Part shown: one piece after another, positions 7,933-16,702 of the stretch
Layout of the letters: each line of letters begins with the position of its first letter
Numbering within the stretch: position 1 is the first letter of the stretch
Translations under genes and position numbers: made by a program
Notes under the pieces: generated by a model
Database searches by the model: none
Seen by the model: only the letters and a program-made list of their open reading frames with translations
What the model was told of the DNA's origin: nothing
Source: JALENY01 sp036310185
Lineage (GTDB): Bacteria; Bacillota; Clostridia; Lachnospirales; Lachnospiraceae
NCBI GenBank assembly: GCA_036310185.1
Contig: JAXJSH010000053.1
Coordinates: forward strand, 1-48,860
Length of the DNA: 48,860 nucleotides
Direction: 5' to 3'

Positions 7933-9105
7933 ATGAATTATGCAGAAGAATCACTGAAAATGCATTATGACCTGCGTGGAAAAATCGAGATTACATCCAG
8001 AGCGCCAGTGGATACAAAGGATGCTTTGAGTCTTGCTTACACACCAGGGGTAGCACAGCCTTGTCTGGAGATTCAAAAAAACGTGGACAAAAGTTACGAG
8101 CTGACCCGCAGATGGAACACAGTAGCTGTTGTAACAGACGGTACAGCAGTACTGGGGCTGGGAGATATCGGGCCTGAAGCCGGAATGCCTGTAATGGAAG
8201 GAAAATGCGTGCTGTTCAAAGCCTTTGGAGATGTGGACGCGATTCCCCTATGTATTCGGAGTAAAGATGTGGATGATATCGTAAAAAGCGTAAGTCTTCT
8301 GGCAGGAAGTTTTGGCGGCGTAAACCTGGAGGATATTTCCGCTCCCCGCTGCTTTGAGATCGAAGAAAAACTGAAGCAATGCTGTGATATTCCGATTTTC
8401 CATGATGACCAGCATGGGACCGCGGTGGTGACCCTTGCAGGGCTGATCAATGCTTTGAAGGTCGTAGGCAAAAAACTGGACGAAGTTAAGATTGTAACAT
8501 CAGGAGCGGGAGCTGCCGGGATCGCAATCATAAAGCTTCTGATGTCCATGGGCTTGAAGAACGTTATCATGACAGACCGCAGAGGTGCGATCTATGAAGG
8601 CCGGGAAGGATTGAATGAGATCAAAAAAGAAATGGCAAAGATCACCAACCTCCAGTGCGAAAAGGGTACGCTGTCACAGGTGATCCACGGTGCTGATGTA
8701 TTTATCGGAGTTTCTGCTCCTAATACTTTAACCGCAGATATGGTAAAAACAATGGCGAAGGATCCTGTCATTTTCGCATGTGCAAATCCGGAACCGGAAA
8801 TTTACCCGGAAGAAGCCATCAAAGCCGGTGCAGCAGTCGTATCGACCGGACGATCTGATTATCCAAATCAGGTAAACAACGTACTTTGTTTCCCTGCATT
8901 GTTCCGTGGCGCACTGGATGTACGTGCAGCAGATATCAATGACGAAATGAAGGTTGCAGCCGCTTACGCAATTGCCAGTCTTGTTGACGAATCAGAATTA
9001 AATGCAGAATATATTTTGCCACATGCTTTTGATCCACGAATCAAAGATACTGTGGCAGCAGCAGTTGCTGAAGCCGCAAGAAAGACAGGTGTAGCAAGAA
9101 TTTAA
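7933..9105 (+). CDS. Malic enzyme (malate dehydrogenase, oxaloacetate-decarboxylating)
   Basis: Oxidatively decarboxylates malate to pyruvate and CO2 with NAD(P)+. The 390-residue length is that of the short bacterial single-domain type, without the phosphotransacetylase-like extension. Motifs: YTPGVA (36-41) with the catalytic tyrosine, the lysine of EGKCVLFKAFGD (~90-100), the metal-binding FHDDQHGTA (156-164), and the Rossmann glycines of SGAGAAGIA (190-198). The ribosome site AAGGAGAAGG is well placed. Next to aspartase it would link aspartate, through fumarate and malate, to pyruvate; no fumarase gene is present in this window. The divergent LysR gene is the probable regulator. Cofactor preference cannot be read safely. 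Confidence 0.92.
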   Translation: MNYAEESLKMHYDLRGKIEITSRAPVDTKDALSLAYTPGVAQPCLEIQKNVDKSYELTRRWNTVAVVTDGTAVLGLGDIGPEAGMPVMEGKCVLFKAFGDVDAIPLCIRSKDVDDIVKSVSLLAGSFGGVNLEDISAPRCFEIEEKLKQCCDIPIFHDDQHGTAVVTLAGLINALKVVGKKLDEVKIVTSGAGAAGIAIIKLLMSMGLKNVIMTDRRGAIYEGREGLNEIKKEMAKITNLQCEKGTLSQVIHGADVFIGVSAPNTLTADMVKTMAKDPVIFACANPEPEIYPEEAIKAGAAVVSTGRSDYPNQVNNVLCFPALFRGALDVRAADINDEMKVAAAYAIASLVDESELNAEYILPHAFDPRIKDTVAAAVAEAARKTGVARI

Positions 9106-9151
9106 CCTGTGATATACAGGACAATATCATTTTAATTCAAAAAACAGTTGG

Positions 9152-9163
9152 CATATATGCCGA
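9152..9163. promoter_or_regulatory. Perfect 12-nt palindrome before aspA
   Basis: GGCATATATGCC is its own reverse complement and lies 35 nt upstream of the aspA start, close after a small CCTGT/ACAGG hairpin (9107-9121). Possibly an operator or a weak mRNA hairpin; no function is demonstrated. Confidence 0.3.
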
Positions 9164-9197
9164 TCGTGTAAACTACAGAAAATGGAGGATTGAAATA

Positions 9198-10634
9198 ATG
9201 AATAGAGAAAATGCTAACTTCCGTACAGAGAAAGATTCCATCGGAACAAAAGCTGTTCCTGAGGAAGTATATTATGGTGTGCAGACACTGCGTGCTGCAG
9301 AAAACTTTCATATTACAGGTTTAAATATGCATCCGGAAATCATCAACAGCCTTGCCTATATCAAAAAAGCTGCTGCAGTTACAAACTGTGAAGTTGGAAT
9401 TCTGGACAGAAAGATCGCTGACGCTATTTCCAGAGCATGTGATGAGATCTTAGATGGAAAACTGCATGAAGATTTCATCGTAGACCCGATTCAGGGTGGT
9501 GCCGGAACTTCCATTAACATGAATGCCAACGAAGTTATCGCAAACCGTGCCATTGAGCTCCTGGGTGGACAAAAGGGTGAATATTCTATCGTAAACCCCA
9601 ATGACCACGTAAACTGCGGACAGTCTACAAATGACGTAATCCCAACTGCCGGAAAGATCACTTCTCTCCGTCTGCTGAAAAACCTGAAAAAAGAGCTGTT
9701 CAGACTGCACAAAGCTCTGGTTGGAAAAGCAGAAGAATTTGACCATGTCATTAAAATGGGCCGTACACAGATGCAGGATGCAGTTCCGATTCGTCTGGGT
9801 CAGGAATTCCGTGCATATTCTGTTGCAATCATGCGGGATATCCATCGTATGGACAAAGCGATCGAAGAAATGTGTACCCTTAACATGGGCGGTACAGCAG
9901 TAGGAACAGGTCTTAATGCAGACCCTGCATACCTGAAACGAATCGTACCAAACCTGTCTGAATTAACCGGTTTGAAACTGTATCAGGCATATGACCTGAT
10001 TGATGCTACACAAAATCTGGATTCTTTCGTTGCTGTATCTGGTGCTGTCAAAGCCTGCGCAGTTACTCTCTCAAAAATCGCAAATGACCTGCGGCTGATG
10101 TCATCTGGTCCAAGAGCCGGATTTGGAGAAATCAACCTGCCGGCAAAACAGAATGGTTCATCCATCATGCCTGGAAAAGTAAATCCAGTAATTCCTGAAG
10201 TAGTAAACCAGGTAGCATTCAACATCATCGGAAACGATATGACAATCACCATGGCTGCAGAAGCTGGTCAGCTGGAACTGAATGCTTTCGAACCAATCAT
10301 CTTCTACTGTATTTTCCAGTCTATCGATACACTGGCTTATGCAGTACAGACCTTCGTGGATAACTGTGTTTCCGGTATCACAGCAAATGAAAACAGATGC
10401 CGTTATCTGGTAGAAAACAGTGTTGGTATCATTACAGCGATCTGTCCTCATGTGGGATACCAGAAAGCTGCTGACATTGCAAAAGAAGCAATTAAAACAG
10501 GCGAATCTGTTCGTTCTTTAATTCTGAAAGAAAAATTACTGACAGAAGAAGAACTGGATGAAATCCTTGAACCTGTACATATGACAGAACCGGGTATTTC
10601 TGCGAAGGGACTGCTTGCAAAAAAGAATAGCTAA
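9198..10634 (+). CDS. aspA: Aspartate ammonia-lyase (aspartase)
   Basis: Deaminates L-aspartate to fumarate and ammonia. The 478-residue protein belongs to the fumarase/aspartase superfamily: GQSTNDVIPT (~135-145), TQMQDAVPIRLGQEF (~190-205), and the catalytic SS-loop signature GSSIMPGKVNP (319-329). The superfamily also includes class II fumarase; the near-identity to aspartase patterns (GVQTLRAAENF, EYSIVNPNDHVNCGQSTND) and the linkage to ansA favour aspartase. GGAGG precedes the ATG. It lies 92 nt after malic enzyme in the same direction with no terminator between, so the two are probably one transcription unit. Confidence 0.93.
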   Translation: MNRENANFRTEKDSIGTKAVPEEVYYGVQTLRAAENFHITGLNMHPEIINSLAYIKKAAAVTNCEVGILDRKIADAISRACDEILDGKLHEDFIVDPIQGGAGTSINMNANEVIANRAIELLGGQKGEYSIVNPNDHVNCGQSTNDVIPTAGKITSLRLLKNLKKELFRLHKALVGKAEEFDHVIKMGRTQMQDAVPIRLGQEFRAYSVAIMRDIHRMDKAIEEMCTLNMGGTAVGTGLNADPAYLKRIVPNLSELTGLKLYQAYDLIDATQNLDSFVAVSGAVKACAVTLSKIANDLRLMSSGPRAGFGEINLPAKQNGSSIMPGKVNPVIPEVVNQVAFNIIGNDMTITMAAEAGQLELNAFEPIIFYCIFQSIDTLAYAVQTFVDNCVSGITANENRCRYLVENSVGIITAICPHVGYQKAADIAKEAIKTGESVRSLILKEKLLTEEELDEILEPVHMTEPGISAKGLLAKKNS

Positions 10635-10643
10635 CTCTGAATT

Positions 10644-10664
10644 ATTCACCGCAGAGCGGTGAAT
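10644..10664 (+). terminator. Short hairpin after aspA
   Basis: ATTCACCGC / GCGGTGAAT, a nine-base stem with a three-base loop, 10 nt beyond the aspA stop. No T-run follows, so it may protect the mRNA 3' end rather than terminate. Confidence 0.45.
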
Positions 10665-10700
10665 GATTCGGGTTAAATAAATTTGTAGTAACTGAAATGG

Positions 10701-10740
10701 GGAAGTGGACAAGGTTTAACATCTGCCACTTCCTTTTTTT
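10701..10740 (+). terminator. Rho-independent terminator of malic enzyme-aspA
   Basis: GGAAGTGG (10701-10708) pairs with CCACTTCC (10726-10733) and is followed by seven T residues. Confidence 0.8.
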
Positions 10741-10839
10741 GCCCTTTTTGAAGGAGTTTGAAGAAAAAGAGTAAAAAAGGCAGGGACCGTTAGCAGATTA
10801 TTTGTCTGATGAGGTACAGGGGAGTATTCAAAATACCTT

Positions 10840-10925
10840 TTGACCCCAACATCATTATCATGTTATAATGCAAAAAGATTGCAAAGGGGTATCTGTCTAC
10901 AGTCGTAGGCCGGATACCCTTTTTC
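10840..10925 (+). promoter_or_regulatory. Promoter plus structured leader hairpin of the AraC-type gene
   Basis: TTGACC (10840-10845) and TATAAT (10864-10869) with an 18-nt spacer. The transcript would begin near 10877 and immediately form a terminator-like structure: AAAGGGGTATC (10883-10893) pairs with GATACCCTTTT (10913-10923, one G-U), closed by an inner CTAC/GTAG stem and followed by a T-run, about 40 nt before the start codon. This is a leader attenuator or a very short terminated RNA. I do not recognise a known riboswitch class. Confidence 0.5.
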
Positions 10926-10963
10926 TATTACCCACAGGTGTGACACAGAATGGAGTTGATTGT

Positions 10964-11584
10964 ATGTACAAAATTATGCTGGTAGGAGATGACGGAACAA
11001 TACAGAATACATACTCAGACATGGAGGTATGGGAGCGATGTGGATTTCAGATTACAACACGGACGGATTTCGGATCTTTTGCATTGAACGAAACCGACAA
11101 AGAGAACCCCGATATTATTTTTGCTGTAAATCCTCTTAATCAGGAAGATCTGGAACCGATGCTGATGCAGTTAAAAGAAATGCTGGATACCCGTGAGGAA
11201 GGGACAGATATGCAGAAGATCCTTGCGCAGATCATACCCGAAAAATCCGCACTTTCCGACATACTGATCAGAAATGTGGTTCATCGGCTGGAAACGAACA
11301 TGCAGCATAATCTCAGCATAGAAGAAATTGCTGAGTCCCTGCACATGAATAAAGATTATCTGGGAAAACAGATCAAAAAGAAAACGGGTCTGCCATTTCG
11401 TATTCTGAACAATCGGGTAAAGGTAGAATACGCAAAAAAACTGATAAAAAATGGCCGTTATAAAATATATCAAATCAGTGAAATGCTGGGGTATGCTTCT
11501 CCGGATTACTTTGCCCGGATCTTTAAGAATGAAGTGAAAATAACCCCTGCAGAATACAAAACCAGGTGTGAGTCTGATTTTTAG
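10964..11584 (+). CDS. AraC-family regulator upstream of the urea locus
   Basis: A 206-residue protein starting at ATG 10964 behind TGGAG. The N-terminal ~90 residues resemble a shortened response-regulator receiver (MYKIMLVGDDG), but with no clear phospho-acceptor pocket. The C-terminal ~100 residues are a double-HTH AraC domain (SIEEIAESLHMNKDYLGKQI and YKIYQISEMLGYASPDYFAR). It is transcribed toward urtA, 217 nt away, and is the obvious candidate regulator of the urea transporter and urease genes. Its own leader carries a terminator-like hairpin. No paired histidine kinase is present, which fits a degenerate receiver; the assignment as urea regulator is from position only. Confidence 0.8.
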   Translation: MYKIMLVGDDGTIQNTYSDMEVWERCGFQITTRTDFGSFALNETDKENPDIIFAVNPLNQEDLEPMLMQLKEMLDTREEGTDMQKILAQIIPEKSALSDILIRNVVHRLETNMQHNLSIEEIAESLHMNKDYLGKQIKKKTGLPFRILNNRVKVEYAKKLIKNGRYKIYQISEMLGYASPDYFARIFKNEVKITPAEYKTRCESDF

Positions 11585-11626
11585 CAGGAAAACACTGGTT
11601 TTTACGGTATGAATTTTCAGACATTT

Positions 11627-11647
11627 ATGATAAATTTCTTTTATCAT
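11627..11647 (+). terminator. Hairpin after the AraC-type gene
   Basis: ATGATAAA / TTTATCAT, eight-base stem and five-base loop, 43 nt past the stop. It lacks a T-run and is A+T-rich, so it is at best a weak terminator. Confidence 0.35.
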
Positions 11648-11663
11648 TAAATGAAGCGCTGAT

Positions 11664-11728
11664 TTGATGGAAATGAAAATATGGGTATAAGACGAAGAAG
11701 TCATTATCGAAAGATAATGGCTTTTTTT
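11664..11728 (+). promoter_or_regulatory. urtA promoter with terminator hairpin at its start
   Basis: TTGATG (11664-11669) and TATAAG (11686-11691), 16-nt spacer, form a plausible promoter. The stem GTCATTATC / GATAATGGC (11700-11708 and 11713-11721) with a GAAA loop and seven T residues begins almost at the predicted first base. Either the promoter call is wrong and this simply ends the AraC-gene transcript, or urtA transcription is controlled by early termination. Confidence 0.45.
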
Positions 11729-11801
11729 GATTCCAGAGCAATGGTAAAACTGGTGTTTTCATCAGAAACTGAGGAGAACGACTAGAAAGTGAGGCAGTAT
11801 T

Positions 11802-13034
11802 ATGAAAAGAGATTTATTTGTGAAACTGACAGCAATGGCGATGACAGCCCTTATGGCATTTTCCATGGCGGGCTGCGGAAAAACAGAAGAAGATTCAAAA
11901 GTTGTTAAAGTAGGACTTTTACACTCACAGACAGGATCCATGGCAATTTCAGAACAGGCCGTACTGGATGCGGAAAAACTGGCAATAGAGGAAATCAATG
12001 CAGCCGGCGGTGTGCTGGGATGTCAGATTGAATATCAGGAAGAAGACGGTGCTTCTGATCCGTCTACATTTGCTACAAAAGCAGAAAAATTAATTGATCA
12101 GGATGGTATTACGACAGTATTTGGCTGTTGGACCTCATCTTCCCGAAAAGCGGTAAAATCCATTTTTGAAGATTACAATGCACTGCTGTTCTATCCGGTT
12201 CAGTACGAGGGCATGGAATCCTCCAGCAACATTGTATATACAGGTGCAGCGCCGAATCAGCAGATTGTACCGGCTATTGATTATCTGATTGAACAGGGTT
12301 ACACAAAATTCTTTTTACTTGGTTCTGACTATGTGTTCCCGCGTACCGCAAATATGATCATTAGCGCGCAGGTCGAAAATGCAGGTCTGGAAGTTGTTGG
12401 TGAGGAATATGCGGATATGTCTCAGACTGATTTTGCGGCTATTATCGCAAAGATCGAAGAGGCCAAACCGGATGTTATCATTAATACATTGAACGGTACC
12501 GGAAACGTATCTTTCTTTAAACAGATGTCAGAGAAAAATTATACAAGTGAAGATTACATGACCATGTCCTTCTCAATTGCAGAAGAAGAAGTGGCAACCA
12601 TTGGTTCTGATATTCTGAAAGGTCATATGGTATCCTGGAACTATTACCAGACAACTGAGACAGAGAAAAACGAAGAATTTGTAGCAGCTTATAAGGACGC
12701 TTACGGCGAAGACAGAGTAACTTCCGACCCGGCAGAAGCCGCTTACGATGCTGTATATCTCTGGAAAGCGGCATGTGAAAAAGCAGGCAGCTTTGAAGTA
12801 GATGATATTTTAGCTGCAATTGAGGAAGGCGGCATTACCTTTGATGCACCGGAAGGAACAGTAACCATTGACGGAAGCAATCATCATCTGGCAAAACCGG
12901 TTCGTATCGGTCAGGTTGGTGACGATGGTCTGATTTATGAAGTATATTCCACAGATGCTCCGGTAGATCCGGATCCATATCTGGAAAACTATGACTGGGC
13001 AGTGGAAGCGGGAATCAAACCTTTGGAAGAATAA
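11802..13034 (+). CDS. urtA: Urea ABC transporter, substrate-binding lipoprotein
   Basis: The 410-residue protein has a signal peptide and lipobox ending MAGC, so Cys25 would be lipid-modified and the protein tethered outside the membrane. The mature part is a type I periplasmic-binding fold of the UrtA/AmiC group: KVGLLHSQTGSMAISEQAVLDAE near the start, VLGCQIEYQEEDGASDPSTF, VFGCWTSSSRKAV, and a TFDAPEGTVTIDGSNHHL segment near the end that is typical of urea-binding members. First gene of urtABCDE and directly ahead of urease, so the substrate assignment as urea is strong. A strong hairpin follows before urtB. Confidence 0.93.
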   Translation: MKRDLFVKLTAMAMTALMAFSMAGCGKTEEDSKVVKVGLLHSQTGSMAISEQAVLDAEKLAIEEINAAGGVLGCQIEYQEEDGASDPSTFATKAEKLIDQDGITTVFGCWTSSSRKAVKSIFEDYNALLFYPVQYEGMESSSNIVYTGAAPNQQIVPAIDYLIEQGYTKFFLLGSDYVFPRTANMIISAQVENAGLEVVGEEYADMSQTDFAAIIAKIEEAKPDVIINTLNGTGNVSFFKQMSEKNYTSEDYMTMSFSIAEEEVATIGSDILKGHMVSWNYYQTTETEKNEEFVAAYKDAYGEDRVTSDPAEAAYDAVYLWKAACEKAGSFEVDDILAAIEEGGITFDAPEGTVTIDGSNHHLAKPVRIGQVGDDGLIYEVYSTDAPVDPDPYLENYDWAVEAGIKPLEE

Positions 13035-13045
13035 GAGGAAAAAAG

Positions 13046-13093
13046 AAAAACAGCAGGGACTGCAAAGCCGCAGTACTGCTGTTTTTCTGCTTT
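13046..13093 (+). terminator. Attenuating terminator between urtA and urtB
   Basis: AAAAACAGCAG (13046-13056) pairs with CTGCTGTTTTT (13076-13086), with an inner ACTGC/GCAGT stem, followed by TCTGCTTTTTTTT. Placed 11 nt after urtA, it should let most transcripts end there and a minority continue. Such an element is commonly seen behind binding-protein genes, which are needed in excess over the permease. Confidence 0.75.
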
Positions 13094-13162
13094 TTTTTAG
13101 AAGACAGATGTATGACGCAGGACGTATCATACATAACAAATACAGAGTTGGAGGTGCGGATT

Positions 13163-14068
13163 GTGGCAGATCTGATCAATACATTATTTAACGGGCTGAG
13201 CCTGGGCTCAATTTATTTGCTGGTAGCCCTTGGCCTGTCCATCACATTCGGCCTGATGGGTGTCATCAATATGGCCCACGGCGAATTTGTAATGATAGGT
13301 GCATATATGACTTATATCATGCAGCAGATATTTGTATCACTTTTCGGTGAGAGCGGCAATTTATATTATATTGCAGCCATCCCGTTTTCGTTTATCGTGA
13401 CTTTTTTACTGGGCTGTGTGATGGAGAAAACACTGATCACACGTTTATATGGAAGAAAAATGGACAGTTTGCTGGCAACATGGGGTATCAGCCTGATCCT
13501 GCAGCAGGCGGCCAGAAGTATTTTCGGTTCTCAGGGTGTGAACGTAAATGCACCGGATTTTTTGAAAAGCGGCGTGAAGATCGGTCCCTGTACGTTTTCT
13601 TATAACCGTATTTTTATTATCTGTATGGTGGTTGTCTGTATTACAGCAGTATGGCTGCTGATGAACAAATCCTCTTTTGGTGCACAGATGAGAGCTACCA
13701 TGCAGAATCGTTCCATGGCACAGTGTATGGGAATCAATTCCAGAAAAGTGGATTGTATCACGTTTGGTCTTGGTTCAGGGCTGGCAGGTGTAGCCGGCTG
13801 CTCCATTGCGCTTCTGGGTTCTGTGGATTCTACCGTAGGCCAGAATTACATTGTTTATTCTTTCATGACCGTCGTGCTTGGCGGTGTAGGCAATATGCTC
13901 GGAACCGTGATCGGGGCCATGATCATCGGATTCTCCAGTATTTTTGTGGAGTCCTACCAGAGTGCATCTATTGCCAGAGCGATCGTGCTTCTGATCATCA
14001 TTGTATTTTTGCAGTTCAAACCGAAAGGGCTGTTTGTAATCCGCAGCCGCAGTCTGGATGAAGCGTAG
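13163..14068 (+). CDS. urtB: Urea ABC transporter, permease subunit UrtB
   Basis: Start chosen at the GTG at 13163, preceded by TTGGAGGTG; an ATG further upstream (13112) would add residues lying in the terminator region. The 301-residue protein has about eight membrane segments and the LivH-type beginning NGLSLGSIYLLVALGLSITFGLMGVINMAHGEF. The cytoplasmic coupling loop ALGINSRKVDCITFGLGSGLAG appears here as CMGINSRKVDCITFGLGSGLAG around residues 190-210. With UrtC it forms the membrane channel of the urea transporter. Confidence 0.93.
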   Translation: MADLINTLFNGLSLGSIYLLVALGLSITFGLMGVINMAHGEFVMIGAYMTYIMQQIFVSLFGESGNLYYIAAIPFSFIVTFLLGCVMEKTLITRLYGRKMDSLLATWGISLILQQAARSIFGSQGVNVNAPDFLKSGVKIGPCTFSYNRIFIICMVVVCITAVWLLMNKSSFGAQMRATMQNRSMAQCMGINSRKVDCITFGLGSGLAGVAGCSIALLGSVDSTVGQNYIVYSFMTVVLGGVGNMLGTVIGAMIIGFSSIFVESYQSASIARAIVLLIIIVFLQFKPKGLFVIRSRSLDEA

Positions 14069-14090
14069 TTGGAAAGGAAGGTTGACTATT

Positions 14091-15170
14091 ATGAAGGAAA
14101 AATTAAAAGGAAGAGGAAATCATATCTGTTTTCTCATAATCGCAGCACTTCTTGCTGGCAGCCCGTTTCTGGTTTCATCCACTTCCATGCTGCAGTTTCT
14201 GGGCAAATGTATGTGCTATTCCATCGTAGCCATAGCCATTGATCTGATTTGGGGCTACACGGGAATGTTAAGTCTGGGTCATGGCATTTATTTCTGTCTC
14301 GGCGGTTACGCTATGGCCATGTATCTGAGGCTGCGTGACAATGGAGGTGCCTTAACAGAATTTATGCAGACAGGCGGATTGAAGGAACTGCCTCTTTTCT
14401 GGAAACCATTTCTGAATTTCCCGGTATCTCTTATATTGATTGTGCTGATTCCGGGAATGCTGGCAGCGGTACTTGGGTTTTTTGTATTTCACAGCCGTAT
14501 TAAGGGCGTATATTTTTCCATTATTACACAGGCACTGACATGGGCGGCATATTCTCTTTTTATTGCAAATTCCAAATATACGGGAGGAAACAACGGTATC
14601 ACCGATTTTTCATCTCTCTTTGGAAGTACGAGAGGCCCGGCAAACAGAGGAAATCTGACGGCCATGTTCTTTACCGCACTGGTGGTACTGATTGTGGTTT
14701 ACATAGCGGCATCTTTTCTGGTAAACAGCAAGTTCGGTAAATTATTGATTGCAATTCGTGATGGAGAGAACAGAACCTATTTCTCCGGTTATTGCGTAAA
14801 TAATTATAAAAACTTCGTTTATACCTTATCTGCTGTGTTAACGGCTATTGCCGGAGCGCTGTTCGTTAATTTCAATGGCAGCATTACCCCTTCCCAGATG
14901 ACAATTGCTTATTCCATCAACATGGTAATCTGGGTTGCAGTAGGCGGAAGAGGTACCATCATCGGTGCCGTGATCGGGGCATTTTTTATCAATCTGTGCG
15001 AGTATAACCTTAGTTCCGGTTCCCTTGCAAGTATCTGGCAGTACATTATAGGTATTATTTTCTGTGTTACAATCCTGTTTTTCAAAGGCGGTATTGTGGG
15101 TCTTGTAAAAGAACAGATTCCGGGGTGGATCCGGCAGGCGAAAAAGAAAATGAAAAAGGAGATGGCGTAA
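14091..15170 (+). CDS. urtC: Urea ABC transporter, permease subunit UrtC
   Basis: ATG at 14091 follows AAAGGAAGG; 359 residues. LivM-type permease with about nine or ten membrane segments; GYTGMLSLGHGIYFCLGGYAMAMYLR (~65-90) and AVGGRGTIIGAVIGAFFIN (~285-305) are family hallmarks. The gene starts 22 nt after urtB and ends directly against the urtD start codon, so the genes are one operon with coupled translation. Confidence 0.93.
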   Translation: MKEKLKGRGNHICFLIIAALLAGSPFLVSSTSMLQFLGKCMCYSIVAIAIDLIWGYTGMLSLGHGIYFCLGGYAMAMYLRLRDNGGALTEFMQTGGLKELPLFWKPFLNFPVSLILIVLIPGMLAAVLGFFVFHSRIKGVYFSIITQALTWAAYSLFIANSKYTGGNNGITDFSSLFGSTRGPANRGNLTAMFFTALVVLIVVYIAASFLVNSKFGKLLIAIRDGENRTYFSGYCVNNYKNFVYTLSAVLTAIAGALFVNFNGSITPSQMTIAYSINMVIWVAVGGRGTIIGAVIGAFFINLCEYNLSSGSLASIWQYIIGIIFCVTILFFKGGIVGLVKEQIPGWIRQAKKKMKKEMA

Positions 15171-15965
15171 ATGGCGGAAAAAAGAGAAGAAGTATTAAAA
15201 ATCAAACATATTTCCGTTGTATTTGACGGGTTTAAAGCATTAACCGATGTGGATATTAATGTGAAACGAAACACCATTCATTTTTTCATTGGACCAAACG
15301 GTGCGGGTAAGACCACCTTGCTGGATATCATCTGTGCAAAGACAAAGCCCACAGCGGGAAGCATTCATTACTATCCGGAAAGCCGCGGCGGTCAGGAACT
15401 TGTTCGTCTGACCGGGATGAAGGAATATAAGATAGTAAATGAAGGTGTTGGGCGAAAGTTTCAGGTACCTTCCGTGTTTGTGGAACTGACGGTTATGGAA
15501 AATATGATTTTATCCTTAAAAGGCCATAAGGGTGTATGGGAGAGTATTTTCTATAAATTGTCCAACGAAGATAAAGAAAATATCATGGAAGTCCTGAAAA
15601 AAGTCGGTCTGGAAGATCGGCTGAATGTAAAGGCCGGATCTCTGGCCCATGGAGAAAAGCAGTGGCTGGAGATTGCCATGCAGCTGGTGCAGAAACCGGA
15701 AATCATTATGCTGGATGAGCCGGCAGCCGGTATGGGCAAGCCCGAAACCTTCAAAACAGGTGAACTTTTAAAGGAAATCAAAAAAGAATGTACCATTATT
15801 GTAGTGGAGCATGATATGGATTTTGTAAAGCAGATTGCGGATACCGTTACCGTACTTTATGAAGGAAAAGTGCTGGTGGAAGGCAATGTGACGGATGTGC
15901 TTGCCGATAAGACCGTACAGGCAGTATATCTGGGAAGAGGAGGAGAACGCTATGCTGACAATTAA
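15171..15965 (+). CDS. urtD: Urea ABC transporter, ATPase UrtD
   Basis: 264 residues; the ATG follows the urtC stop codon without a gap. Walker A GPNGAGKTT (41-49), the variant ABC signature LAHGEKQWLEIAMQL characteristic of LivG/UrtD proteins, Walker B IIMLDEPAAGM and the switch histidine in VVEHDMDFV. Partners UrtE to energise urea uptake. The gene overlaps urtE by 14 nt. Confidence 0.93.
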   Translation: MAEKREEVLKIKHISVVFDGFKALTDVDINVKRNTIHFFIGPNGAGKTTLLDIICAKTKPTAGSIHYYPESRGGQELVRLTGMKEYKIVNEGVGRKFQVPSVFVELTVMENMILSLKGHKGVWESIFYKLSNEDKENIMEVLKKVGLEDRLNVKAGSLAHGEKQWLEIAMQLVQKPEIIMLDEPAAGMGKPETFKTGELLKEIKKECTIIVVEHDMDFVKQIADTVTVLYEGKVLVEGNVTDVLADKTVQAVYLGRGGERYADN

Positions 15966-16641
15966 AAATATGAGTGCTTATTACGGAGAAAGCAGTGTCA
16001 TCCGGAATCTGGACCTGGATGTGCCGGACGGAAAGATCGTGTGTCTGATCGGACGAAATGGTGTGGGGAAAAGTACGACTTTAAAGAGTATTATGGGGCT
16101 GGTAAAAACTCCGGAGGGCAGTATTGAACTGGCGGGAACGGACATGATCAAAATGCCTGCCTATGACAGAGTAAAACTGGGAATCGGCTATGTGCCCCAG
16201 GGACGTGATATTTTTCCTCAGATGACCGTGCAGGAAAATCTGGAACTTGGCCTCAAAGCAAACGGCGGCGGTCAGGTGCCGGATTATATCTATGACCTGT
16301 TTCCGATTCTTCCTAAATTCGCAAAAAGAAACGGCGGCGATCTCTCCGGAGGACAACAGCAGCAGCTGGCCATCGCAAGGGCGCTGGTTCTGAAGCCGAA
16401 GATCCTGATTCTGGATGAGCCGACGGAAGGAATTCAGCCGTCCATTATTGACAATATCGGGGATGCCATTCGCAGAGTAAACAGGGAACTTGGAATTACC
16501 GTGTTTATCGTGGAACAGTATCTTGATTTTGTACTGGGAATATCTGATTACATATACATGATGGAAAAAGGAAATATTGTTTTGCAGGGGGAAACAAAAA
16601 ATATTCCTGCGGAGGAAATTACCCGTCTTATGACGGAGTAA
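15952..16641 (+). CDS. urtE: Urea ABC transporter, ATPase UrtE
   Basis: Start at ATG 15952, inside the end of urtD, with GAGGAGGAG just upstream. 229 residues: Walker A GRNGVGKST (34-42), signature LSGGQQQQLAIARAL, Walker B ILILDEPTEGIQP and switch histidine replaced by VEQYLDFV, as in LivF/UrtE proteins. The EGIQPSII phrase is a useful UrtE marker. It is followed after 61 nt by the kinase-like gene with no terminator. Confidence 0.93.
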   Translation: MLTIKNMSAYYGESSVIRNLDLDVPDGKIVCLIGRNGVGKSTTLKSIMGLVKTPEGSIELAGTDMIKMPAYDRVKLGIGYVPQGRDIFPQMTVQENLELGLKANGGGQVPDYIYDLFPILPKFAKRNGGDLSGGQQQQLAIARALVLKPKILILDEPTEGIQPSIIDNIGDAIRRVNRELGITVFIVEQYLDFVLGISDYIYMMEKGNIVLQGETKNIPAEEITRLMTE

Positions 16642-16702
16642 AGACGGTGTACTGTAGATTTTATACGGACAGTGGGCAGAGTTGAGGAAAGGAGAAGGGT
16701 TC

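Noticed and set aside
11590..11801. Guanidine-I (ykkC) riboswitch upstream of urtA
   Set aside because: The leader is too short and simple, with only one plain stem; conserved ykkC sequence is not seen.
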